Positions 15,042 to 26,431 of a DNA stretch of 35,885 nt are shown piece after piece. The DNA comes from Roseicella frigidaeris (GTDB lineage Bacteria; Pseudomonadota; Alphaproteobacteria; Acetobacterales; Acetobacteraceae): NCBI RefSeq assembly GCF_003258945.1, contig NZ_QLIX01000029.1, positions 14,334 to 50,218 of the forward strand. Reading direction: 5' to 3'. Position numbers and translations under genes: made by a program. A model generated the notes under the pieces. It had not been told where the DNA came from, did not search any database, and was given only the letters and a program-made list of their open reading frames with translations. Position 1 is the stretch's first letter; each line of letters begins with the position of its first letter.

Positions 15042-16394
15042 CTAGGCCTTTCGTTGCAGCACGGCGGCGAAGAAGCCATCCGTGCCGTGCCGCGCGGGGC
15101 TGGTGAGCAGGTGATCGCCCTCGGCCGGCGGCGCCCCCTCCCCGCCCGCGGCGCGCCAGGCCTCGGCCAGGGGCAGCAGGGCGAAATCCGGGCGGCGGCC
15201 GAGGAAGGCGTTGACCTGCTCCTCATCCTCCTCGGGCAGCAGCGAGCAGGTAGCGTAGACCAGCTTGCCGCCGGGGCGCACCAACTCCCCCGCGCTATCC
15301 AGAATTTCATGCTGCTTGGCGACGAGTTCGCGCAGATCGGCCGAACCGGTCCGCAGCCGCGCGTCCGGGTTGCGCCGCCAGGTGCCCGTCCCCGTGCAGG
15401 GCGCATCCACCAGCACGCGGTCGAACTGCCCCGCCCGCCGCTTCGCCCAGCGGTCGCCGGCGGCGAAGAGATGCCGCTCGGCATTGTCGACGCCGGCGCG
15501 GCGCAGCCGCCGCACCGCCCCCTCCAGCCGCACCGCCGAGACGTCGCAGGCCGTGATCCGCCCCTTGTTCCGCATGGACGCCGCGAGCGCCAGCGTCTTG
15601 CCGCCGGCGCCGGCGCAGAGATCGGCGACCCGCAGCCCGGGCCGGGCATCCGCCAGCAGGGCGATGAGCTGGCTGCCCTCGTCCTGCACCTCGATCAGCC
15701 CCTCGGTGAAGGCGGTGGTGGCGGTGACCGGCCGCCGCGCCGGCAGCCGCAGCCCCCAGGGCGACCAGCGCGTCGGCAGGGTCTCGAAGCCCTCGGCCGC
15801 CAGCGCCGCCGCCGCCGCCTCGCGCGTCGTCTTCAGCAGGTTGGCGCGCAGGTCGAGCGGCGCCGGCTGCTCCATCGCCGCCGCCTCCTCCTCCAGCCGG
15901 TCGCCGAAGCGGGCCCGCAGGCCGGGCAGCACCCAATCGGGCAGGTTCAGCCGCACCGTCTCCGGCATCGCCGGGTGCAGCAAGCCGCTCCCGCCCGCCT
16001 CCGCATGGGCGGCGGCCAGCGCCCGCAGCAGCCGCTCCTCCGGCGGGTTCAGCGGCTCGGCGGCATATTGCCCGCCCGGGAAGGCGCGCAGCACCTCCGG
16101 CAGCGCCAGCCCCTCCAGCAGCAGCAGCCCGGCCGCCGCCAGCAGGCGCGGGCTCGGCCGGGCGCCGACCCGGGCCAGCCACCAGTCGAGCCGCAGCCGC
16201 TGCCGCACCACGCCCCAGACGCGCTCGCCGATCTCCCGCCGGTCGCCGCCGCCGATATAGCGGCGGGCGCGGAAGAACTCGGTGGCCACCGCATCGGCCG
16301 GGCGGCGGCGGGGGGCGGCAGAGGCGGCGAAGCATTGCGCCTCGAGCGCCGCCAGCAGGTCGATGGCGGCGGCGAGGCGGGCGGCCGGCGTCAC
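15042..16394 (-). CDS. rsmB: 16S rRNA (cytosine-C5)-methyltransferase, RsmB/NOP2 type
   Basis: This 450-residue SAM-dependent m5C methyltransferase has SAM motif I ADLCAGAGGKTLAL (257-270) and the two catalytic cysteines of the RsmB/Nol1 family: Cys333 in VDAPCTGTGTWRRNPD and Cys383 in YATCSLLPEEDEEQV. An N-terminal helical region (1-180) corresponds to the NusB-like/RNA-binding part. E. coli RsmB methylates C967 of 16S rRNA. The GTG start at 16394 overlaps the stop of the upstream HAD gene by 4 nt (GTGA), so translation is probably coupled. In many alphaproteobacteria rsmB lies between guaB and guaA; here the HAD, SDR and caspase genes intervene on the guaB side. Confidence 0.93.
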   Translation of the reverse strand: MTPAARLAAAIDLLAALEAQCFAASAAPRRRPADAVATEFFRARRYIGGGDRREIGERVWGVVRQRLRLDWWLARVGARPSPRLLAAAGLLLLEGLALPEVLRAFPGGQYAAEPLNPPEERLLRALAAAHAEAGGSGLLHPAMPETVRLNLPDWVLPGLRARFGDRLEEEAAAMEQPAPLDLRANLLKTTREAAAAALAAEGFETLPTRWSPWGLRLPARRPVTATTAFTEGLIEVQDEGSQLIALLADARPGLRVADLCAGAGGKTLALAASMRNKGRITACDVSAVRLEGAVRRLRRAGVDNAERHLFAAGDRWAKRRAGQFDRVLVDAPCTGTGTWRRNPDARLRTGSADLRELVAKQHEILDSAGELVRPGGKLVYATCSLLPEEDEEQVNAFLGRRPDFALLPLAEAWRAAGGEGAPPAEGDHLLTSPARHGTDGFFAAVLQRKA

Positions 16395-17071
16395 GCCAGG
16401 CGCTCCGGCAGGGCGGCGAGGTCGGGCAGGATCTCGGCGGTCTCGTCGAGCCGGTACTCGACCGGGGCGCCGGTGCGGTTGACCCAGACGACCCGGAAGC
16501 CGAAGCGCCCGGCGCCATAGGCGTCCCAGGCATTGGAGGAGACGAAGGCGATCTGCTGCGGCGCGCAGCCGAAGCGGGCGGTGGCGAGCGCATAGACCCG
16601 CGGATCGGGCTTGAAGCAGCGCAGCGGATGCACCGAGAGCACGTCCGCGAGCCACGGCCCGAGCCCGCCGGCCTCGACCGAGCTGGCCAGCATCTCCGGC
16701 GAGCCGTTGGAGAGGATGGCCGCCGGGATGCCGCGCGCCCGCAGCGCGCCGAGCATCGGCACGACCTCGGGATAGGGGTCGAGGCGGCGATAGGCGGCGA
16801 GCAGCGCCTCGCGCAGCCCGCCCGCCGAGGCGTCGGGGCCGGCGAGGCCGTGCACCGCGAGCGCGTGGTCGAGCGCCCACTCGGTCAGCGCCCAGAAGGG
16901 CTCGTAGGCGCCGCTCGCCGAGAGGATCCAGCTGTATTCGAGCTGCCGGGCGCGCCAGAGGGCGGAGACGGCGGCCGCCCGCTCCCCCAGGCCTGCGGCA
17001 TGGCGGGCGACCGCGGCATGCACGTCGAGCAGCGTGCCATAGGCATCGAAGATCGCGGCGTTCGGCGGCAT
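16391..17071 (-). CDS. Haloacid dehalogenase type II (HAD superfamily)
   Basis: This 226-residue HAD hydrolase has motif I IFDAYGTLLD with nucleophile Asp9, a helical cap containing RQLEYSWILS, motif II LSNGSPEML, Lys in CFKPDPRVYAL (motif III) and motif IV FVSSNAWDAYGA. The motifs RQLEYSW and FVSSNxWDxxGA are characteristic of type II (S)-2-haloacid dehalogenases, which release halide from 2-haloalkanoic acids by an Asp-ester intermediate. The physiological substrate may differ. The stop overlaps the rsmB start by 4 nt, so the two are cotranscribed. The start at 17071 faces the SDR gene divergently across 191 bp. Confidence 0.9.
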   Translation of the reverse strand: MPPNAAIFDAYGTLLDVHAAVARHAAGLGERAAAVSALWRARQLEYSWILSASGAYEPFWALTEWALDHALAVHGLAGPDASAGGLREALLAAYRRLDPYPEVVPMLGALRARGIPAAILSNGSPEMLASSVEAGGLGPWLADVLSVHPLRCFKPDPRVYALATARFGCAPQQIAFVSSNAWDAYGAGRFGFRVVWVNRTGAPVEYRLDETAEILPDLAALPERLA

Positions 17072-17262
17072 CGGGCTCTCCGGGGTGGCGGCGGGGCGTG
17101 GCTGGTCCTTCCGGCGGAGCCGGCGCAGACTGCTCCCCTACAGCGGATCGCGGCCCGGTACAGCCCGGCCGCCGCTGTGGTCCCATGCCCTGGGCGCGGG
17201 TCGGCGCCAGGCGGCGGCCGGCAGGCCGCGCCCCGGGCCGGGACGGCGCGGGAGGAGATCGC

Positions 17263-18057
17263 ATGCAAGACCTGAAGAACCCGATGGCGCTGACCGGGCG
17301 CACCATCATCGTCACCGGCGCCGGCCAGGGCATCGGCCGGGCGATCAGCGAGCTGGTGCTCGGCCTCGGCGGCAATGCCGTGCTGGTGGAGCGGAACCGG
17401 GAGACGCTGGAGAAGACCGCCGGCGAGCTGGACCGCGACCGCACCCTGCCGGTGCTCGGCAACGTCGCCGAGGAGGGTTTTTCCGAGAGCTGCGTCGCCC
17501 AGGCGGTGGAGCGCTTCGGCGCGGTGCACGGGCTGGTGAACAACGCCGGCATCACCCGCCCGGCCATGTTCGCCAAGATGACGATGCAGCAGTGGCAGGC
17601 GGTGATCGATGTGAACCTGACCGGCTGCTACCTGATGATGCAGGCGGTCGGGCGGCACATGATCGACCGCGCCAAGCAGAGCCTGCCGCAGCCGACCGGC
17701 ACCACCGGCGCCATCGTCAACATCAGCTCGACGGCCGGCAAGCGCGGCTCGATCGGGCAGGTGAACTACTCGGCGGCCAAGGCCGGGCTGTTCGGCATGA
17801 CGATGACCGGGGCGCGGGAATGGGCGCGCTACGGCATCCGCTGCAACTCGGTGGGCTTCGGCACGGTGGTGACGCCGATGACGGAGGTGATCCGCAGCGA
17901 CAAATTCGCCGAGCAGACCATGGCCCGCATCCCGATGGCCCGCTACGCCGAGCCGCAGGAGGTGGCGCCGCTGATCTGCTTCCTGCTCTCGAACGGCGCC
18001 GTCTACATCACCGGCGAGAACATGACGGTCTCCGGCGGCAGCCATATGCAGCCGTAA
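17263..18057 (+). CDS. SDR family NAD(P)-dependent oxidoreductase
   Basis: This 264-residue classical short-chain dehydrogenase has the cofactor motif TGAGQGIG (18-25) and NNAG (93-96). The catalytic triad is Ser156 (NISSTAG), Tyr169 and Lys173 (VNYSAAKAG). A C-terminal MPMARYAEPQEVAPLICFLL-like segment and VSGGSHMQP are typical of FabG-like members. An Arg (VERNRE, about 43-46) after beta2 suggests NADP(H) preference, though weakly. The start at 17263 has GGAGGAGA at 7 nt. It is divergent from the HAD gene. Its stop is followed within 7 bp by the left flanking repeat of the caspase cassette. Confidence 0.92.
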   Translation: MQDLKNPMALTGRTIIVTGAGQGIGRAISELVLGLGGNAVLVERNRETLEKTAGELDRDRTLPVLGNVAEEGFSESCVAQAVERFGAVHGLVNNAGITRPAMFAKMTMQQWQAVIDVNLTGCYLMMQAVGRHMIDRAKQSLPQPTGTTGAIVNISSTAGKRGSIGQVNYSAAKAGLFGMTMTGAREWARYGIRCNSVGFGTVVTPMTEVIRSDKFAEQTMARIPMARYAEPQEVAPLICFLLSNGAVYITGENMTVSGGSHMQP

Positions 18058-18063
18058 TCATCT

Positions 18064-18207
18064 CCCCACGACGTCGCTGCGCGACGCCGCGGGGGCCCCG
18101 GGGATATCCCCACGAAGCCGCTTCGCGTCTTCGCGGGGGCCCCGGGATTCGCCCCTGGACCGGGATGCGTCACAGCCTGCCGCGGCGAAGCCGCGGCAGG
18201 GCAACGG
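18064..18207. repeat. Left flanking repeat of the caspase cassette
   Basis: Two parts match the right flank in inverted orientation. 18064-18102 (CCCCACGACGTCGCTGCGCG at its start, GGGGCCCCGGG at its end) equals the reverse complement of 21075-21113. 18164-18207 (starting GATGCGTCACAGCC) equals the reverse complement of 21013-21056 with one mismatch in 44. The second part is itself a hairpin, CCTGCCGCGGC (18176-18186) and GCCGCGGCAGG (18190-18200). Between the parts is a second related GC hairpin (CCCCACGAAG... CTTCGCGGGG) absent from the right copy. The element starts 6 bp after the SDR stop. Confidence 0.9.
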
Positions 18208-18501
18208 GTGGCGCGGGGTGCAAGGGGGCGGGCCGGGGCCGGACGGGGTTGGTGGTTCGGGGCCCGGGAACTCCTTGGAATTGAAGAGAGTTTGGCGGGT
18301 GGAGGCCGGGGCTGCCGGTTTCGGACAAATACCCCTCCGGGGGCGCTGGGGGGCTTTCAGACCGGGGCTGCCGGGCGCCTGTCGGGGGACTTGCGCCGCA
18401 TGACGGGGGCGGCGGGAGGGGGACGGATGCGGATGTCAAAGAGCCAGGGACAATATTCCTAACAACATCGATACGAAAAGGCAAGTGGCGTCCGCCCGGC
18501 C
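18208..18501. other. Non-coding stretch downstream of the caspase gene
   Basis: About 294 bp with no convincing gene. It lies between the left flanking repeat and the caspase stop codon. It contains two copies of CCGGGGCTGCCGG (about 18309 and 18363), G-tracts, and a lower-GC segment with GACAATATTCCTAACAAC (about 18450-18467). Nothing recognisable as an RNA gene or attachment site is seen, but the G-runs and uneven composition differ from the neighbouring genes. Confidence 0.5.
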
Positions 18502-20562
18502 TCACCAATCCTTGCCGAGTTGCCGCAGGCGGTCCCGGGCATACTCGTTCCCACCCCTCGCTGCCGACTGGTAGAGCTGCACCGCCTGCTGCTCGTCCTT
18601 CGACAGGCCGCCCCGCCCCTTCTCGTAGAAGAAGCCAAGATTGGCCTGCGCATGGGCGTTGCCCTGGTCGGCGGCCAGCCTGTAGAGCGCCGCCGCCTTC
18701 CGGTCGTCCTTCGGCAGGCCGCCCTGGCCATCGCGATAGGCGCTGCCGAGATAGGCTTGCCCGATGGCGTTGCCCTGGTCGGCTGCTAGCCCATAGAGCT
18801 CCACCGCCCGCCGGTCGTCCTGCGGCAGGCCGCCCAGCCCCTTCTCATGGAAGAAGCCGAGATTGGCCTGCGCAGTGGCGTTGCCCTGGTCGGCCGCCAG
18901 CCTGTAGAGCGCCGCCGCCCGCTGCTCGTCCTGCGGCAGGCCGCCCCGACCGGTCTCGTAGAGGACGCCGAGATTGACCTGGGCCGGGGCGTAGCCCTGG
19001 TCGGCCGCCGCTTTGTAGAGCACCGCCGCCTTCCGGTCGTCCTTCGCCAGGCCGCCCAGCCCCCTCGCGTAGCAGATGCCGAGGTTGCCCTGCCCAAACG
19101 CGTTGCCCTGGTCGGCCGCCGCTTTGTAGAGCGCCGCCGCCTTCCGGTCGTCCTTCGGCAGGCCGCCCCGGCCGGTCTCGTGGAAGACGCCGAGATTGAC
19201 CTGTGCATCGGCGTCACCCTGCTCGGCCGCCAGCTTGTAGAGTTGCACCGCCCGCCGCTCGTCCCGTGGCAGGCCACCCCAGCCTTCCTCGTGGAAGACG
19301 CCGAGATTGAACTGCCCATAGGCGTCCCCCTGGTCGGCGGACAGTGTGTAGAGGCGGGCCGCCTCCTGGTCGTCCTGCGGCAGGCCGCCCTGGCCCTCCT
19401 GATAGGCGATGCCGAGATTGACCTGCGCCCGGGCATGGCCCTGGTCGGCTGCCGCCTTGTAGAGGTCCACCGCCCGCTGCTCGTCCCGCGGCAGGCCGCC
19501 CCGTCCGGCCTCGTAGAAGATGCCGAGATTGACCTGCGCCGGGGCATGGCCCTGGTCGGCCGCCAGCCTGTAGAGCCGGGCCGCCTCCCGGTCATCGCCG
19601 GCAACCTCGCGCTGCCGGGCGAGGGCGAAGATCTGGTCCGGGCTCTGGGCCGGGCTCTGGCCCGGGCTCCGGGGCGCGGCGGGCGGCGCAGCCGCACCCG
19701 ACCGGCGCGGCGCCCGGTTCGGAAAGGCCGGCAGCCGGGTCAGGTCGCCCTGCGTCGCATTCACCTGGTGCAGCACCGGCCGCGGCGCATTCGCCCCGAA
19801 CCCCTCCAGCATGCGCTGGTAGGCGGCATCGCGCAGTTCGGCGAAGGAGAGCACCGGCGGATGCCCCGCCGATCCCAGCCGCAGCACGTCGAGCACGGCG
19901 CCGCTGAAGAGCGTGCGCGCCGCCGCGGGCGGGCCGATCGAGACCTCCCCCAGCGGGCTGGAGCAGAGCAGCAGCGAGCCCCGGCGCGGCTGCACCTCGC
20001 CGAGATCCTTCGCCGCCGTCGCCGCCACCGCCTGGTCCAGCGCGCCGGACTGGCCCATGAAGTCCCGCGCCGCCGCCTCCGAGAAGCAGCAATCGAGCAC
20101 CACCAGCCGGCGCTGCTGCGGCGCCGCGACCCGCAGCACCCGCGCCAGGTCGGGCGCCTTGATGCCGGTCTCCGCCTCCATCCCGCGGCGGCTGCGGCGG
20201 ACCAGCAGCGCCAGGTGGTTCTGCTCGTCGGTATGGCCGTGCCCGACATAATAGACCAGCAGGTCGGCGACCGGCCGGCCCTCCTCGCGGCGGTCCCGCA
20301 ACAGGATGTCGAGGCTGTCGCGGATGCGCGCCAACTGGTCGTTGGCCGAGCCGGTGTCGTCGAACAGGTCGATCACCAGCGTCGGGTCGAGGCCGAGGCC
20401 GGCGCTGTCGATCAGGTAGCCGAGCACGCCCTTGGCCGAGCGCAGGAAGGAGGGCGCCCGGCCGAGCCCGGCCTCGGTCCAGTCATGCGCCCCGAAGACG
20501 ATGGCCGCCGTCGCCTCGCGGTCGAGCAGCCGCGGGCCGGGCCGGGGCGCCGCGGCGCGCAT
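18502..20562 (-). CDS. Caspase-like (C14) protease with nine Sel1-type repeats
   Basis: This 686-residue protein has a caspase/metacaspase-like N-terminal domain (about 15-280). Catalytic His108 is in LLVYYVGHGH and catalytic Cys159 in VVLDCCFSEAA (DxCxS pattern); further strands are SLLLCSSPLGEVS and FSGAVLDVLRLG. A Pro/Ser/Ala linker (about 283-308) leads to nine consecutive 37-residue Sel1-like TPR units (330-662), each with LYxxAADQG, NLG and GGLPxD, then a partial tenth. There is no signal peptide or membrane segment, so it should be cytoplasmic. Sel1 arrays bind proteins, so this part may sense or select partners while the protease is the effector. It follows the EACC1-like gene after 9 nt with no clear ribosome site of its own, implying coupled translation. 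Confidence 0.9.
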   Translation of the reverse strand: MRAAAPRPGPRLLDREATAAIVFGAHDWTEAGLGRAPSFLRSAKGVLGYLIDSAGLGLDPTLVIDLFDDTGSANDQLARIRDSLDILLRDRREEGRPVADLLVYYVGHGHTDEQNHLALLVRRSRRGMEAETGIKAPDLARVLRVAAPQQRRLVVLDCCFSEAAARDFMGQSGALDQAVAATAAKDLGEVQPRRGSLLLCSSPLGEVSIGPPAAARTLFSGAVLDVLRLGSAGHPPVLSFAELRDAAYQRMLEGFGANAPRPVLHQVNATQGDLTRLPAFPNRAPRRSGAAAPPAAPRSPGQSPAQSPDQIFALARQREVAGDDREAARLYRLAADQGHAPAQVNLGIFYEAGRGGLPRDEQRAVDLYKAAADQGHARAQVNLGIAYQEGQGGLPQDDQEAARLYTLSADQGDAYGQFNLGVFHEEGWGGLPRDERRAVQLYKLAAEQGDADAQVNLGVFHETGRGGLPKDDRKAAALYKAAADQGNAFGQGNLGICYARGLGGLAKDDRKAAVLYKAAADQGYAPAQVNLGVLYETGRGGLPQDEQRAAALYRLAADQGNATAQANLGFFHEKGLGGLPQDDRRAVELYGLAADQGNAIGQAYLGSAYRDGQGGLPKDDRKAAALYRLAADQGNAHAQANLGFFYEKGRGGLSKDEQQAVQLYQSAARGGNEYARDRLRQLGKDW
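18577..19575. repeat. Nine tandem 111-bp coding repeats (Sel1 units)
   Basis: Residues 330-662 of the caspase-like protein are encoded by nine direct repeats of exactly 111 bp (999 bp in all), all strictly in frame. DNA identity between units is high, e.g. recurring GGCAGGCCGCC and CCCTGGTCGGC blocks on the plus strand. Such uniform units suggest recent expansion or ongoing homogenisation by recombination. Copy number could therefore vary between strains. Confidence 0.9.
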
Positions 20563-20571
20563 GCCGGGCGC

Positions 20572-20916
20572 TCAGCCGCGGATGAGCTCGGTGATCCGGA
20601 GGGCCGCGGCGGCGTCGATGCCCTCGACCTTGGCCTTGAGGCTGCCCGTCCGGCCGTCGCGCTCGATGGTGATGGAGGCCTGCTTTCGGCTCCGCAGCCA
20701 GGCGGCGATGCCCTGGGCGATGGCGACGGCCGCGCCGGAGCTGGCGAGCACCGTCACCACCGATCCGAGATCCATGCTGTCCGCAGCGGCCTTGCTGCGC
20801 TCGGCCTCGAGGACGCCGTCGGCCTCCCGCAGCCGGTCGGCGAGCGCCTCGGCCGCCTGGCCCGCGCCGGCCTGGTCCGAGGACGCAACGACGAAGCGGT
20901 ATTCCTGCCTGTCCAT
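20572..20916 (-). CDS. EACC1-like small protein (effector-associated constant component)
   Basis: This 114-residue protein starts MDRQEYRFVVASSDQAGAGQ. A helix (about 17-45, AAEALADRLREADG) is followed by a hydrophobic helix at 49-74 (VVTVLASSGAAVAIAQGIAA) and paired strands ASITIERDGR and SLKAKVEG, then a C-terminal helix. This order (strand, helix, hydrophobic helix, basic WLRSRK, two strands) fits the EACC1 family, predicted from genome context to be the constant partner of caspase-like and other effectors in bacterial conflict systems; I recognise it by pattern, not by search. The start at 20916 is chosen because GGAGG lies 9 nt upstream; an in-frame ATG at 20961 would put the promoter-like TATACT inside the gene. 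It precedes the caspase gene by 9 nt. Confidence 0.75.
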   Translation of the reverse strand: MDRQEYRFVVASSDQAGAGQAAEALADRLREADGVLEAERSKAAADSMDLGSVVTVLASSGAAVAIAQGIAAWLRSRKQASITIERDGRTGSLKAKVEGIDAAAALRITELIRG

Positions 20917-20925
20917 GCCACGGCG

Positions 20926-20950
20926 CCTCCACCCGAGGGTGGAAAGTATA
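20926..20950 (-). promoter_or_regulatory. Promoter and leader hairpin of the EACC1-caspase operon
   Basis: On the minus strand, TATACT (20950-20945) is a good -10 hexamer. Just downstream is a perfect inverted repeat CCACCC (20942-20937) and GGGTGG (20934-20929). The right arm runs into GGAGG (20930-20926), the ribosome site of the EACC1-like gene. The hairpin could be an operator at the transcription start or an RNA structure that hides the ribosome site. I find no clear -35 element, so an activator or alternative sigma factor is possible. Confidence 0.45.
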
Positions 20951-21012
20951 CGATCCGGCAAGGGCAGCGACAGCGCTTTGGCGCACAGCGCGCCGCCCGC
21001 CTGACGCCCCCG

Positions 21013-21113
21013 CCGTTGCCCTGCCGCGGCTTGGCCGCGGCAGGCTGTGACGCATCTGCGACCCTAAGGGACTCCCGGGGCCCCCGCGGCGTCGCGCAGC
21101 GACGTCGTGGGGA
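21013..21113. repeat. Right flanking repeat of the caspase cassette
   Basis: This is the inverted counterpart of 18064-18207. 21013-21056 and 21075-21113 are near-perfect reverse complements of 18164-18207 and 18064-18102. The outer edge lies 5 bp beyond the guaB stop codon (minus strand), just as the left copy starts 6 bp after the SDR stop. Read in the direction of the upstream gene, both copies thus have the same orientation, as expected of a 3'-end (terminator-like) element. They could also be recombination sites around the cassette. Confidence 0.9.
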
Positions 21114-21118
21114 TCGTA

Positions 21119-24994
<3,876 letters not shown>

Positions 24995-25179
24995 TCAGCG
25001 CCCCGGCGCCGGCTGCCGGGGGGCCGCGACCGCCTCGCCGCAGCTCACGCTGGCGATCCCCGCGGGCGCGTCGGATCGCTCCGGCAGGCCGGCCAGCGCC
25101 AGGCCGCGCAGAAGCGCCATCGGCAGCGCCGCGCATCTCCTCTAGGCTGCCTCCGTCCAAGACAAGACGGAGAAGACCC

Positions 25180-26424
25180 ATGGCCCTCACCCGGCGCCAG
25201 GCGCTCGCCACGACCCTCGGCGCGGCCGCCGGCGGCAGCATCCTCCGCGCCCAGGCGCAGACCGGCGGCGGCAGCGCCCGGCCGAAGCTGAAGCTCGGCA
25301 TCATCACCGACCTCGCCGGCCCCTATGCCGACCTCAACCGCCCCTCCATGGCCTGCGCGCAGCAGGCGCTCGAGGATTTCGACACCGCCGGCCGCGGCTG
25401 GGATGTCGAGATCCTGCTCGGCCAGCATTTCGACAAGGCGGACAACGCCGTCACCATCGCCCGGCAATGGTTCGACCGCGAGGGCGTCGACGCGCTGCTC
25501 GACGTCAACACCTCGGCCACCTCGCTCGCCGTCTCGGCCGTCGCGCGGGAGAAGAACAAGCCGCTGCTGCTCTCCGGCCCCGGCACCACCGAGCTGACCG
25601 GCAAGCAATGCTCGCCGAACACCGTGCACTGGACCTGGGACACCTACATGCTCGCCCGCTCCAGCGGCACCGCGGTGGTGCGGCGCGGCGGGACGAGCTG
25701 GTTCTTCGTCGCCGCCGACTACTCCTTCGGCCAGCAGCTGGTGCGGGACGCCTCGGCGGTGGTGGAGGCGCGGGGCGGCAAGGTGCTCGGCAGCAGCTTC
25801 TACCCCTTCCCCACCACCACCGACTTCTCCTCCCTGCTGGTGCGGGCGAAATCCTCCGGCGCCAAGGTGCTGGCCCTCGGCAATGCCGGGGCCGACATGC
25901 AGAACTGCATCAAGCAGGCGCATGAATTCGGCCTCAACCGCTCCATGACCATCGTCAGCCTGCTGACCTACGACACGGATGTGCGCGTGCTCGGCCTGGA
26001 GGTGGCGCAGAACCTGATGACCACCCAGGCCTATTACTGGGACCTCAACGACCGCACCCGCGCCTTCAATGCCCGGGTGAAGCCGAAGACGCCCGAGCTC
26101 TGGCCGAACATGGCGAATGCCGGGATCTACGCCCAGACGCTGCACTACCTGAAGGCGGTGGCCGATATGGGCATCCCGGCGGCGAAGGCGGATGGCGCCG
26201 CGGTGATCGCCCGCATGAAGGCCATGCCGACCGACGACGACTGCTTCGGCCCCGGCCGCATCCGCGAGGATGGCCGCAAGCTGCATCCGGGCTACCTGAT
26301 GCAGGTGAAGACCCCGGCCGAGAGCCGCGAGAAGCACGACGTGCTGAAGCTGCTCGAGACGGTCTCGCCCGAGGAGGCCTTCCGGCCGCTGCAGGAGGGC
26401 GGCTGCCCCTTCGTGAAGGCGTGA
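25180..26424 (+). CDS. ABC transporter substrate-binding protein, LivJ/AmiC type
   Basis: This 414-residue periplasmic protein has a Tat-like leader (MALTRRQALATTLGAAAGGS) with cleavage near RAQAQ. It then has a type I periplasmic-binding fold: KLKLGIITDLAGPYADLN, DFDTAGRGWDVEILLGQH, a characteristic NKPLLLSGPGTTELTGKQCS, and WFFVAADYSFGQQL. This is the hydrophobic amino acid/urea/amide uptake (HAAT) group. The ligand is unknown, but the AmiC-like group often binds aromatic acids or amides. No permease or ATPase genes are adjacent. The start at 25180 is followed directly by the RR motif. It lies 250 bp after tRNA-Gln. Confidence 0.9.
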   Translation: MALTRRQALATTLGAAAGGSILRAQAQTGGGSARPKLKLGIITDLAGPYADLNRPSMACAQQALEDFDTAGRGWDVEILLGQHFDKADNAVTIARQWFDREGVDALLDVNTSATSLAVSAVAREKNKPLLLSGPGTTELTGKQCSPNTVHWTWDTYMLARSSGTAVVRRGGTSWFFVAADYSFGQQLVRDASAVVEARGGKVLGSSFYPFPTTTDFSSLLVRAKSSGAKVLALGNAGADMQNCIKQAHEFGLNRSMTIVSLLTYDTDVRVLGLEVAQNLMTTQAYYWDLNDRTRAFNARVKPKTPELWPNMANAGIYAQTLHYLKAVADMGIPAAKADGAAVIARMKAMPTDDDCFGPGRIREDGRKLHPGYLMQVKTPAESREKHDVLKLLETVSPEEAFRPLQEGGCPFVKA

Positions 26425-26431
26425 TGGGTCC

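Noticed and set aside
18577-19575. CRISPR-like array because of regular repeats
   Set aside because: The 111-bp units are contiguous, in frame and encode Sel1 repeats; there are no unique spacers or cas genes.
18064-21113. Insertion sequence or composite transposon
   Set aside because: Inverted repeats are present, but neither gene inside is a transposase, no target duplication is visible, and the repeats resemble gene-end elements.
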